The position numbers were made by a program, and so were the translations under genes. From an uncultured Clostridium sp. (lineage in GTDB: Bacteria > Bacillota > Clostridia > Clostridiales > Clostridiaceae), in contig NZ_CAJURG010000008.1 of assembly GCF_910588715.1 (NCBI RefSeq), positions 1 to 64,000 of the forward strand: a DNA stretch of 64,000 nucleotides, read 5' to 3'. The notes beneath the pieces are model-generated. The model did not search any database. It worked only from the letters and a program-made list of their open reading frames with translations, and was not told the DNA's origin. Positions 17,449 to 24,791 of this stretch are shown here, piece after piece (position 1 is the first letter of the stretch; every line of letters starts with the position of its first letter).

Positions 17449-17890
17449 CTAGGAATTCCTAGCGTAAAACGATATAGGATGAGTGAAGCAAGGAAAACAA
17501 GGCTTTGATAATTCCACTTGAAAGTTAGGGGAAGTTGTAACAAGTTATATATGCAAAGAAATTAAGAACTTTCTAGAAAAATTTGATTTATTAGCATGCG
17601 AGTAAGGAACTCCTAGGTCAGATGAAGTTAAGGTGATAGAATCAAGGAAATCAAGGGTTCGATAATTCCACTTGAAAGTTAAGGGAAGTCGTAACAAATA
17701 ATATATGCGGAGAAATTAAGAACTTTCTAGAAAAGTTTGAGTTAATAGCATGTAAGTAAGGAGTTCCTAGGTCAAAGGAAGGTAAGGTGATAGAAGCAAG
17801 GAAAACAAGGCTTTGATAATTCCACTTGAAAGTTAAGGGAAGTCGTAACAAATAATATGTACAGCATTATTAAGAACTTTCTATAGTAAT
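17449..17890 (+). repeat. Three tandem 154-bp direct repeats upstream of the helicase gene (candidate origin)
   Basis: Units begin at 17451, 17605 and 17759; the third is cut short near 17890. Each starts with a palindrome-like block (CTAGGAATTCCTAG in unit 1, changed to AGGAACTCCTAGG and AGGAGTTCCTAGG), then has AGCAAGGAAAACAAGG, GATAATTCCACTTGAAAGTT and TTAAGAACTTTCTAG. The period is exactly 154 in both steps. They fill the gap between the terminator at 17446 and the helicase gene at 17987 and contain no gene. Confidence 0.85.
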
Positions 17891-17986
17891 AATAATATGT
17901 ATAACAAATTTAAGAAAATTTTAATATCAAGGAGGGGATATAAGTTGAAGTAGATAAGATATAGATAAAAATAAAGGGAGGTAAGT

Positions 17987-19387
17987 ATGTCTTTAGAAGA
18001 TAAATTAAAAGAAATTGATGACATGGGAATTACAATATGTAATAAGACACTTAAATTCAAAAGCTTTAGTCCTAATAAGTTTGCTGAATATATCTCAAAA
18101 AATTCTAAACTGATTTATAGTAAAGGAGATTTTTATAACTATAAAAATGGTAAGTGGACAAAAGTTGAAGAGTTAAGTGTACTACAAAAGATAAGAAATG
18201 TACTTCATAAATATTATAAAGATATATGGAGTACTAAAAGAGAAAAAGAATACATGGAAGCATTAAAAAGAATAATTCATTATGATGGTGAATTTAATAG
18301 CAATAAAAGATATATAAATATGCTAAATGGAATGTATGATTTAGAAGAGTTTACTCTAATTGAACATAATAAGGAGTTTTATAGTACTATACAAATACCA
18401 ATCAATTACTTACCAGATGCTGAATGTCCTATGTTTATAAAATTTTTAAAAGATAGTTTTCAAGGGGATGAGGAATCGGAAAAACTTGCTCAAGAATGGG
18501 CAGGATATCTTTTGACTGCAGAAACTAAAGCTCAAAAAGCACTAATACTTTATGGTTCAGGAGCTAATGGAAAAGGTGTATTTATAGAATTGATAAGTGA
18601 ATGTATAGGTCAAGATAATATATCAAGTATACCCTTGAATGAATTACATAAAGGATTTTCTAGAGTATGTTTACATAATAAACTTGCTAATATAAGTAGC
18701 GAAAATGAAACTAATGGTAAAAGTTATAATACTCAATACTTTAAGATGATTACAGGTGAAGATACTATAAATGCTGAACAGAAGAATAAGCCTGTATTTT
18801 CATTTAAAAATACAGCAAAGATAGTTGTATCAACTAATAATTTACCACATACCAAAGATAATAGTTATGGTTACTGGAGAAGGCTTAGTATTCTAAATTT
18901 CTGCAATACAATAAAGGAAGAAGATAGAGACAGAGATTTAAAAGATAAATTGAAAGGAGATTTACAAGGTATATTTTTATGGGCAATTGATGGATTAAAA
19001 AGACTTAAAGAAAATAATTATAAGTTTACAGAATCTAAGAAATCTGAAGAAGTGCTAAATCAATATCAAAGAGAAATAAATCCTTTCATAATGTTTTTTG
19101 ATGAGTGCATAGTTATAACTGCGGATAAAAATCATAGAGAAGATAATAGAGTAATTTATAATAGCTATAAAGCATGGGCAAAGGCAAATGGAATGGAAGG
19201 ACAAGCTAAAATAAGCGTACAGAAATTCTGGAAAAAATTCGAGGAGCATGCTAAAGAACTTGGAATAAAAAATTGCGTACAAAAGAGGTCGGGAAGTTTT
19301 AGATACCATACAGGAGTGAAAGTAGTTGGAGACTTTAGATTTGATGATGTAAATAATCCAGTGTTCAGGGGATACCTGGGTGGATAG
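17987..19387 (+). CDS. P4/D5-type SF3 helicase (phage/plasmid primase-helicase family)
   Basis: 466 aa. A D5_N-like region (about 85-180) precedes an SF3 helicase core with Walker A GSGANGKG (190-197), a Walker B-like KLANISSENE region and the sensor segment IVVSTNNLPHTKD followed by YWRRLSILNF (arginine finger). A C-terminal winged-helix-like part holds a KFWKKF motif. The residue after the Walker lysine is Gly, where Ser/Thr is usual. The family unwinds DNA at phage and plasmid origins. It starts with GGGAGG 5 bases before the ATG and sits just after the 154-bp repeats. Placed before the recombinase, it occupies the position held by the Cch helicase in SCC elements, though Cch is of a different helicase type. 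Confidence 0.85.
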   Translation: MSLEDKLKEIDDMGITICNKTLKFKSFSPNKFAEYISKNSKLIYSKGDFYNYKNGKWTKVEELSVLQKIRNVLHKYYKDIWSTKREKEYMEALKRIIHYDGEFNSNKRYINMLNGMYDLEEFTLIEHNKEFYSTIQIPINYLPDAECPMFIKFLKDSFQGDEESEKLAQEWAGYLLTAETKAQKALILYGSGANGKGVFIELISECIGQDNISSIPLNELHKGFSRVCLHNKLANISSENETNGKSYNTQYFKMITGEDTINAEQKNKPVFSFKNTAKIVVSTNNLPHTKDNSYGYWRRLSILNFCNTIKEEDRDRDLKDKLKGDLQGIFLWAIDGLKRLKENNYKFTESKKSEEVLNQYQREINPFIMFFDECIVITADKNHREDNRVIYNSYKAWAKANGMEGQAKISVQKFWKKFEEHAKELGIKNCVQKRSGSFRYHTGVKVVGDFRFDDVNNPVFRGYLGG

Positions 19388-19473
19388 TGGATACTGATAG
19401 GACTAATAAAGGGCTAACAGAAATGAGTAAAATCAATGAATTGGACGTAGGGACATAATAAAATGTTTTTCTA

Positions 19474-19503
19474 AAAAATATCTGTAAAAGATATTTTTTT
19501 TTT
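19474..19503 (+). terminator. Terminator after the helicase gene
   Basis: AAATATCT-GTAAA-AGATATTT is followed by a run of T. Confidence 0.8.
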
Positions 19504-19646
19504 CTATAAATAAAGTAAATAAGATGCAAAATACGCCCCTACGCCCAAAGCCAATAAAACCAATGCAATGCAAAAAGAGGGATGAGTCTATAAATCACCC
19601 GACATAAAACCAATAAAAATAAGAAGAAAAAAGGAGATTGAATAAA

Positions 19647-20144
19647 ATGATAGTAAATAGAAGACCAGCACCAAAGCTTACACCTAAAAATAAAGATAAT
19701 AATAATGAGTTAAATAATAATGAACTAATTGAAAATATTAATGAAATTAAGGAAAGTATAAATTTAGATTCATTTAAACCATCGGAAAGTAAAGCTATAA
19801 ATAAATGTATTGCTGAAGCAGGAGCAATGTCAATAATAAATGCTAAGACTGGAAAAAGAATTACTATATCTAATGAAATAATGGAAGTATTAAATAATCC
19901 ATCAAAAGTAGTAATTTCATTTACAGAAAATAGAATTGCTATAGGTGAACAACTACCTAATAATGATAATTATTTTAATGTAAAAATGTTGAAGTCTAAA
20001 GGAGTTATTTATTCAGCAGGAATAGTTAAAGAGATAACTAATATGTATCAATTAGATTTCAGTAATAGAACTTCTATTACATTTTCTGATGTTGAATATG
20101 CTAAATATGAAGATAATGTTGTAGCAATAATAAAATTAAACTAA
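19647..20144 (+). CDS. Uncharacterised 165-aa protein between helicase and recombinase
   Basis: A protein I do not recognise. An N-terminal ~45 residues is Asn/Lys/Glu rich and probably disordered. The rest looks like a compact alpha/beta domain: INAKTGKRITISNEIMEVL, VVISFTENRIAIGEQL, and VEYAKYEDNVVAIIKLN at the end. The ATG at 19647 is preferred, since AAGGAG lies 10 bases before it and only 1-2 before the TTG at 19638. In SCC elements small helicase partners lie in this place, so a DNA-binding or primer-related role is possible but unproven. Confidence 0.65.
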   Translation: MIVNRRPAPKLTPKNKDNNNELNNNELIENINEIKESINLDSFKPSESKAINKCIAEAGAMSIINAKTGKRITISNEIMEVLNNPSKVVISFTENRIAIGEQLPNNDNYFNVKMLKSKGVIYSAGIVKEITNMYQLDFSNRTSITFSDVEYAKYEDNVVAIIKLN

Positions 20145-20169
20145 ATTATGAAAAATAAATATTAACTTA

Positions 20170-20206
20170 TTAAGCATTGTTCTAGTTTAGTTCAATGCTT
20201 AATTAA
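20170..20206 (+). terminator. Weak terminator-like hairpin after the 165-aa gene
   Basis: A 10-bp stem, TTAAGCATTG and its complement, is followed by AATTAATTAAAT rather than a pure T run. Confidence 0.45.
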
Positions 20207-20235
20207 TTAAATAAGGTTCAAGAGGAGTATAGTAA

Positions 20236-20379
20236 ATGGAGTTTAATAATAAAGTAAAAAATGATATGGAAAAATTAATATACATAGAAATTATGGAAGA
20301 AGATATAACTTTAAAAGAACAAGAAGAAATAATGGATAGCGAATGGTACATAAATTGGATGAAAGAGTATCATGAATAA
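20236..20379 (+). CDS. Small acidic 47-aa protein
   Basis: The open frame MEFNNKVKNDMEKLIYIEIM... ends in NWMKEYHE. AGAGGAG lies 8 bases before the ATG. It is acidic and helical with no known motif. The position between the helicase partner and the recombinase suggests an element accessory gene. Confidence 0.55.
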   Translation: MEFNNKVKNDMEKLIYIEIMEEDITLKEQEEIMDSEWYINWMKEYHE

Positions 20380-20403
20380 AAATACAGTAAAGGTGGAAAA
20401 AGA

Positions 20404-20526
20404 ATGAGTAGCAATAATAAAAATAATGAAATAATAGATTTACTATCAGAAATAATAATTAATCACTTATTAAAATCAATAAGTATAGATGAAACTGAAA
20501 CAGTGAAAAACGATGAAATAAATTAA
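20404..20526 (+). CDS. Small 40-aa protein upstream of the recombinase
   Basis: The open frame MSSNNKNNEIIDLLSEIIIN... is acidic with one amphipathic helix. AAGGTGG lies 7 bases upstream. It follows the 47-aa gene by 24 bases. Unrecognised; short enough that coding status is uncertain. Confidence 0.5.
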   Translation: MSSNNKNNEIIDLLSEIIINHLLKSISIDETETVKNDEIN

Positions 20527-20542
20527 AAACTAGTAAGGTGAT

Positions 20543-20587
20543 AACGGAGGATATATGTATTAAATAGTATTAATGATATCTTCCGTT
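20543..20587 (+). promoter_or_regulatory. Inverted repeat in front of the recombinase gene
   Basis: AACGGAGGATAT pairs with ATATCTTCCGTT with one wobble across a 21-base loop. It lies 65 bases before the recombinase ATG and could be an operator or a weak terminator limiting recombinase expression. Confidence 0.5.
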
Positions 20588-20651
20588 AAAAACTAAGATG
20601 ATAAATATATATTATAAGTTAGATATTTTAATAGTGAAGGAGAAATATAAG

Positions 20652-22367
20652 ATGATTAATAATAATGTAACAATGGATAATTCTATACAAGAGTTAATAA
20701 AAAGAATTAATAGAGTTCCTAATATAGGTATATATTGTCGTGTAAGTACTACGGAACAGGCTGAAACTGGTTATAGTATAGATGAACAAGAAAGATTGCT
20801 TATAGATTGGTGTAACAAAAATGGATTAGAAGTTTTCAAGTGTTATTCTGATAGAGGAATAAGTGGTAAAAATATTAAAGATAGACCAGCATTAAAGGCA
20901 TTATTGAAAGATGTAGAAGATAAAAAAGTAGATATGGTAATATCATGGAAGTTAAACCGTATCAGTCGTAAGCTTGCAGATGTTCTTAAAATAATGGATT
21001 TACTAGAGAAAAATAATGTTACATTTAAGTCTTATTCAGAGCCATTTGAAACTACTACACATGTAGGAAGAATGCAAATGCATATGATGGCAATGATTGG
21101 AGAGTTTGAACGTGGGACAATCTCTCAGAATGTAAAGGTTTCTATGTGTGCTAAGGCTAGAGCAGGAGAATGGTGTGGTAACCGTGTTCTGGGCTATGAT
21201 TTAGTACCAATGGAAGGTACTGAAAATAATAAAAGGAGAAAATCAAGACTAGAAATAAATAAGGAGGAAGCTGAAATAGTAAGGATAATATTTAATGAGT
21301 ATGCTAGCGGTAAAGGGTATAAGGCAATTACTAATAAATTAAATAAGTTAGGATGTAAGACTAAGAAAGGTAACAATTTCTCACAAGGTTCAATTAAGGA
21401 TATATTAATGAATCCGGTATATATAGGAAAGGTTAGGTATAATCTTAAACAAGGATGGAGCGAAAAGCATAGAAGAAATATAAATCCAGAGCCAATAATA
21501 TCAGAGGGAATTCATAAAGCTATAATTGATAATGATACTTGGGATAAAGTTCAGGTAATGTTACAATCTAAAACTGGTAAGCCTTCAAGAGTCTATGATG
21601 GTTTCTATCCACTAACAGGAATACTAAGATGTCCTAAATGTGGAGCTGGTATGGTAATTTCAAGAACAACTAATAAGTTAGCTGATGGAACAAAAAAGAG
21701 AATAGTTTACTACTGCTGTGGAGCTTGGAAGAATAAAGGTACAAGTGTATGTAATTCAAATACAATAAGAGTAGAAAAAGCTAATGAGTATGTGTTCAAT
21801 AAGCTTTCAAGTATATTATCTAATGATGATATGATTAGAGCAATAGTTACTAGTATTAATAAGGAAAGAGTAAAGCGAGTAGAACCAAGTAAGAGTGAGT
21901 TAGAAAAGATAAATAAAGAGCTAGAAAACATAGATAAGAAAAAGAGAAAAATTTTTGAAGCATATGAAGATGACATAATAACAAGAGAAGAATTTCTAAC
22001 TAGAAAGGATGAGCTAAATCAAAGAGCTGATGTATTAAAAGAATCAAAAGAGCCATTATTAGTTACATTAGCTGATGATGTAAGTGAAGAAATATCTTAT
22101 GAGTTCATTAAAAGTGTACTAGATAATTTCAGTAAGTTATTAAATAGTAAAGAGTCAAGGGAGCAGAAGAAAAAGTTATTACATATGATAATTTCTAAGA
22201 TAACAATAAATGAGCTAAGAGAAGTTGATTCAATAAACTTGACTATAAATGATAAGTTAGTAGATTATATAAGTAAGGAAGAAGGAGTATCTATAAAGGA
22301 TACTCCTTCTTCTTTTATATTAAGAAATATTGGAATGAGCGTATTGAATTTAGATATTGTTATATAA
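20652..22367 (+). CDS. Large serine recombinase (Ccr-like site-specific integrase/excisase)
   Basis: 571 aa. The resolvase catalytic domain holds nucleophile Ser32 in YCRVSTTEQAETG and RPALKALLKDV and WKLNRISR further on. Then come the recombinase domain (about 190-300), a zinc ribbon with CPKCGAG near 330 and CCGAWKNKGTSVC near 355, and a coiled coil (about 400-460). The size and domain order match the CcrC/phiC31 group. It is the only recombinase in the window and should cut and join the rlmH 3' end site with the element ends. The ATG at 20652 has AAGGAG 8-9 bases upstream; an ATG at 20598 lacks one. SCC elements use either a CcrA/CcrB pair or a single CcrC; this is a single-gene type. Confidence 0.93.
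   Translation: MINNNVTMDNSIQELIKRINRVPNIGIYCRVSTTEQAETGYSIDEQERLLIDWCNKNGLEVFKCYSDRGISGKNIKDRPALKALLKDVEDKKVDMVISWKLNRISRKLADVLKIMDLLEKNNVTFKSYSEPFETTTHVGRMQMHMMAMIGEFERGTISQNVKVSMCAKARAGEWCGNRVLGYDLVPMEGTENNKRRKSRLEINKEEAEIVRIIFNEYASGKGYKAITNKLNKLGCKTKKGNNFSQGSIKDILMNPVYIGKVRYNLKQGWSEKHRRNINPEPIISEGIHKAIIDNDTWDKVQVMLQSKTGKPSRVYDGFYPLTGILRCPKCGAGMVISRTTNKLADGTKKRIVYYCCGAWKNKGTSVCNSNTIRVEKANEYVFNKLSSILSNDDMIRAIVTSINKERVKRVEPSKSELEKINKELENIDKKKRKIFEAYEDDIITREEFLTRKDELNQRADVLKESKEPLLVTLADDVSEEISYEFIKSVLDNFSKLLNSKESREQKKKLLHMIISKITINELREVDSINLTINDKLVDYISKEEGVSIKDTPSSFILRNIGMSVLNLDIVI
22278..22312 (+). terminator. Strong hairpin with T run inside the 3' end of the recombinase frame
   Basis: A 14-bp perfect stem, GAAGAAGGAGTATC and its complement, with a 7-base loop and then TTTT, lies 55 bases before the stop codon. 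If it terminates, most transcripts would lack the stop and final 18 codons. Confidence 0.6.
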
Positions 22368-22651
22368 AATAATAGTTGAATTAATGAAGAAAATATGATA
22401 TTGATATAATTAAAAAATGATTAATTTATTACACAGTGTAACTTAAGAGTGGATAAAGGAGTATTAAATATTGTATAATAAATAAAAAGGATTAATAATT
22501 TCTTGGGAAATAGCTTAAAACGGTGATTTAAAATATGATTAAAATGAAACAAAAATGTTACACGATAAAAATATTTATTTTAGGATTAATAGAATTGCAA
22601 CAGGTATATAAAGTTAAGGTGATAAAGTAATAAAAAATAAATGACAAAACG
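22368..22651. other. Gene-free gap after the recombinase
   Basis: AT-rich DNA with no open frame that has a ribosome binding site and no strong hairpin. It ends at the promoter of the next gene. Confidence 0.6.
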
Positions 22652-22680
22652 TTGACAAAAGTAAATCGGAAAAATATAAT
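22652..22680 (+). promoter_or_regulatory. Consensus sigma-A promoter
   Basis: TTGACA, exactly 17 bases, TATAAT: a perfect match to the vegetative consensus. The start of transcription would be near 22687, giving a leader of only about 15 bases before the ATG. Confidence 0.88.
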
Positions 22681-22701
22681 AAATTATGAGGAGAGATGAA
22701 T

Positions 22702-23097
22702 ATGTTGGAAGGATTTAAAAAAGTTAATCTTACTTCTGGATTGCCATATGTATCAATAACAGATAATGGAATAACATTTTCAAAAAATGCTGTTATAAAA
22801 ATGGGTAAACCTAAAAATGTAGTTTTGTTAATGAATGAAGAAAAAAAGATGATTGCAGTACAAATATGTGATGCAAATGAAGAAGGTTCAATACAATTTT
22901 TTAAGAATATAAAGAGTATAAATGTAAGAATTAATAATAAAGACTTTATTTATACACTATCAAGACTTATGAATTGGAACATAAAAGAAGAGGGTTACCG
23001 TATCTTAGGTGATTGGTATGAAAATGAACAAGTAATGATTTTTGACCTAACCAAAGCAGCTCTACTAGGAGAAAAAGAAAATGAAAATGATGATTAG
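22702..23097 (+). CDS. Uncharacterised 131-aa element protein driven by a consensus promoter
   Basis: A protein I do not recognise. Alternating strands (VSITDNGITFSKNAVIKMG, NVVLLMNEEKKMIAVQICD) and the helix DFIYTLSRLMNWN suggest a small alpha/beta fold. The ATG at 22702 is preferred to 22696 because GAGGAG ends about 8 bases before it. It is the only gene here with a perfect sigma-A promoter, so it is probably expressed from the integrated element. That would suit a maintenance, antitoxin or regulatory role; this is inference. It is followed by a structured hairpin. Confidence 0.65.
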   Translation: MLEGFKKVNLTSGLPYVSITDNGITFSKNAVIKMGKPKNVVLLMNEEKKMIAVQICDANEEGSIQFFKNIKSINVRINNKDFIYTLSRLMNWNIKEEGYRILGDWYENEQVMIFDLTKAALLGEKENENDD

Positions 23098-23121
23098 ACG
23101 GAAAATCCGTTTAATATAAAA

Positions 23122-23163
23122 AAATGAAGCAATATCTAAGTTGGCGCTTAGACAGCTTCATTT
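23122..23163 (+). terminator. Two-part hairpin after the 131-aa gene
   Basis: AAATGAAGC pairs with GCTTCATTT outside and TCTAAG with CTTAGA inside, with a 6-base loop. It is followed by CTTG, so as a terminator it is imperfect. Confidence 0.5.
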
Positions 23164-23306
23164 CTTGAAAAATAGCGAACAACACTTGCTCACTGTTTAG
23201 ATTTATTGCAAATAATATTTTAACAGTTAAATCGCTTTTTTTCAAGAATAACTTACTTATTGTATATATGATAGGTAAAATTTTTGCGATAAGGGGGTGT
23301 TTTAGC

Positions 23307-23429
23307 ATGAATAATAGTAAAGACAAGGAAGAAAAGAAATATATATATCGCCCTTGGATAACTAAAAATGGACAAAAAATATATGCTAAAACTTATGGTT
23401 TAAAAGCTTTTAAAATACCAGTAGAATAA
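23307..23429 (+). CDS. Small 40-aa YRPWIT-type protein
   Basis: The frame ends in YRPWITKNGQKIYAKTYG followed by LKAFKIPVE. The block R-P-W-I-T-x-x-N-G-x-x-I-Y-A-K-x-Y-G-x-K-A-F is a pattern I recall from short conserved proteins on bacterial islands and plasmids. AAGGGGGTG lies 9 bases upstream. It is the first gene of a four-gene cargo cassette ending at 24574. Function unknown. Confidence 0.65.
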   Translation: MNNSKDKEEKKYIYRPWITKNGQKIYAKTYGLKAFKIPVE

Positions 23430-23500
23430 ATTAAGGACTCATAGATGAATGTTTGAGCAAGTCATTCTTCTATAATTATATAGAAGGAGTGAAAATATAT

Positions 23501-23728
23501 ATGAAAAAAAAAAATCAACATGTTATACCTAATGGAAATGGAAATTGGCAAGTTAAAGGAGCTGGAAATAGTAGAGCTACTGTTACTACTAAAACACAAA
23601 AAGAAGCTATTAATATTGCTAAAGAGATTGCTAGGAATCAAAAATCAGAACTCATTATTCATGGAAGAAACGGAAGAATAAGAGAAAAAGATTCTTATGG
23701 TAATGATAATTTTCCACCTAGAGGATAA
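23501..23728 (+). CDS. DUF2188 family protein
   Basis: 75 aa. The pattern HVIPNGNGNWQVKGAGNSRA, then QKEAINIAKEIARNQKSELIIHGRNGRIREKDSYGND (quoted only as a pattern), is the DUF2188 signature, a small basic domain common on mobile DNA and next to defence genes. The ATG at 23501 has GAAGGAG 11 bases upstream. Its own terminator follows (23735-23768). Function unknown. Confidence 0.85.
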   Translation: MKKKNQHVIPNGNGNWQVKGAGNSRATVTTKTQKEAINIAKEIARNQKSELIIHGRNGRIREKDSYGNDNFPPRG

Positions 23729-23734
23729 TAGTAT

Positions 23735-23768
23735 AAATAGGTTGGGATAGATATCTCAACCTATTTTT
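23735..23768 (+). terminator. Terminator after the DUF2188 gene
   Basis: AAATAGGTTG pairs with CAACCTATTT, with inner GATA/TATC, followed by TTAT. Confidence 0.75.
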
Positions 23769-23810
23769 ATAATGTAAATATTATAAAAATAGCATTAGGA
23801 GTAAGATTTT

Positions 23811-24068
23811 ATGAAAGATATGGAAATGAAAATTAGTTTAATATGTAGTGTTTGTGGAAATGACCAATTCTCAGTGATTGATGAAAATATTATAGATATT
23901 GACGAGGCTGATGATGATGTAAAAGTTAAATGTTCTGATTGTGGAAGAGTAACAACTAAAGAACAACTTTTTGAAGAAAATACAGATGTAATAAATTCTA
24001 ATATTGAAGATTTTAAAGATGAAATAATGAAGGAAGTAGTTAAGGACTTTAAAAAGTTATTTAAATAG
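23811..24068 (+). CDS. Zinc-ribbon protein
   Basis: 85 aa with CSVCGN near residues 13-18 and CSDCGR near 42-47, one zinc ribbon, and an acidic helical C-terminus. It lies 8 bases before the membrane protein gene, so the two form an operon. TAGGAG lies 11 bases upstream. No known function; a nucleic-acid-binding or adaptor role is typical for such ribbons. Confidence 0.68.
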   Translation: MKDMEMKISLICSVCGNDQFSVIDENIIDIDEADDDVKVKCSDCGRVTTKEQLFEENTDVINSNIEDFKDEIMKEVVKDFKKLFK

Positions 24069-24076
24069 GAGATTGT

Positions 24077-24574
24077 ATGGAGATAATAGAACTATGGATG
24101 AATTTTAAGGCGTTTTTTATTGATTTAGTTCAATACGGATTTCCTACAATAGCACTTATATTATCTATAATTTCATTTATAGATTCTAGAAAAGCAGGAA
24201 AGATTCAAGAGAAGTTAAATGGGATAGAGGAAAAGCTTAAAAAATATGAATTAGAAGAAAAGGAAAGGGAACGAGAGGAAGCAACAAAGGCAAATATTGA
24301 AGCAAGAGTTGTTAAGGTTTCTAAAAGAAATTATAAAATGAAAATATGGAATTCTGGCAAAGCTACTGCTTATATTGTAGATTTTGTAATTCCAGAAGAA
24401 TGTAAAGACGTTATATTGAGAAGTAAAGTACCTTATGAATTTCTGGAATCAGGTAAAAGTTTTGAAGAAGTTGTATTTGTACATTCAGAAACGCCAGATA
24501 AATTTAAGGTTACAACAACGTGGAAAGATAAAGAAGGAGTACCGTATAGTAAAGAGCAGATTGTATCAATATAA
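24077..24574 (+). CDS. Membrane-anchored coiled-coil protein of the cargo cassette
   Basis: 165 aa. An N-terminal membrane helix (about 16-34, YGFPTIALILSIISFI) is followed by a coiled coil rich in Glu/Lys (about 40-75) and a beta-rich C-terminal domain (about 77-165). The C-terminal part has an Ig-like look (KMKIWNSGKATAYIVDFVIP). It ends the element just before the attachment site and its terminator. I know of no named family. Position at the distal end of the element, beside zinc-ribbon and DUF2188 genes, is where defence cargo is often found. Confidence 0.65.
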   Translation: MEIIELWMNFKAFFIDLVQYGFPTIALILSIISFIDSRKAGKIQEKLNGIEEKLKKYELEEKEREREEATKANIEARVVKVSKRNYKMKIWNSGKATAYIVDFVIPEECKDVILRSKVPYEFLESGKSFEEVVFVHSETPDKFKVTTTWKDKEGVPYSKEQIVSI

Positions 24575-24576
24575 AT

Positions 24577-24607
24577 AAAGGACAAGAAATTAATTTTCTT
24601 GTCCTTT
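24577..24607 (+). terminator. Terminator closing element 1
   Basis: A 13-bp stem, AAAGGACAAGAAA and its complement, is followed by T. It lies 10 bases before the inverted arm of the attachment site. Confidence 0.88.
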
Positions 24608-24616
24608 TATGATAAA

Positions 24617-24680
24617 AACCTCACTTAAAATTGATACGGAGAACCGTATCATAAATAAGTGAGGTTTTTACTGAAATTGG
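24617..24680 (+). repeat. Attachment site 2: junction of element 1 and element 2
   Basis: The core GAACCGTATCATAAATAA is at 24641-24658. It lies in a long dyad: AACCTCACTTA (24617) with TAAGTGAGGTT (24656), and inside it GATACGG-AGAA-CCGTATC. The right side, GTGAGGTTTTTACT then GAAATTGG, matches the sites at 10282 and 30186. One C-to-T change separates this core from the rlmH copy, and EPYHK-stop is still encoded. Confidence 0.92.
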
Positions 24681-24725
24681 ATTATTAATATAGGTGAGAG
24701 CTTATTTATGATTCGCATCAACAAT

Positions 24726-24766
24726 AAAATCCACTAAAATATAAGAAATGTTTTAGTGGATTTTTT
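24726..24766. terminator. Bidirectional terminator at the left end of element 2
   Basis: AAAATCCACTAAAA pairs with TTTTAGTGGATTTT. It serves the AraC-family gene on the minus strand. Confidence 0.85.
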
Positions 24767-24791
24767 AATTTGTAGTATAAATATATTATTG

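Larger units (their letters stand above)
10282..24658 (+). mobile_element. SCC-like genomic island, element 1 (14.4 kb)
   Basis: The element lies between direct copies of the rlmH 3' end. It carries, in order: a two-gene restriction-modification system, nine small genes of a repeated module, three tandem 154-bp repeats, a P4/D5-type helicase, accessory small genes, one large serine recombinase, a strong-promoter gene and a four-gene cargo cassette. The insertion site, the serine recombinase beside a helicase and the DUF960-like gene match staphylococcal chromosome cassettes in plan. There are no phage structural, conjugation or relaxase genes. Calling it SCC-like is an inference from architecture. 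Confidence 0.85.

Noticed and set aside
17449..17890. Tandem repeats as a CRISPR array
   Set aside because: The repeats are 154 bases, contiguous and without unique spacers, and there are no cas genes near.
20652..22367. Recombinase as a transposon resolvase or small invertase
   Set aside because: At about 570 residues with a recombinase domain, a zinc ribbon and a coiled coil it is a large serine integrase, not a ~200-residue resolvase.
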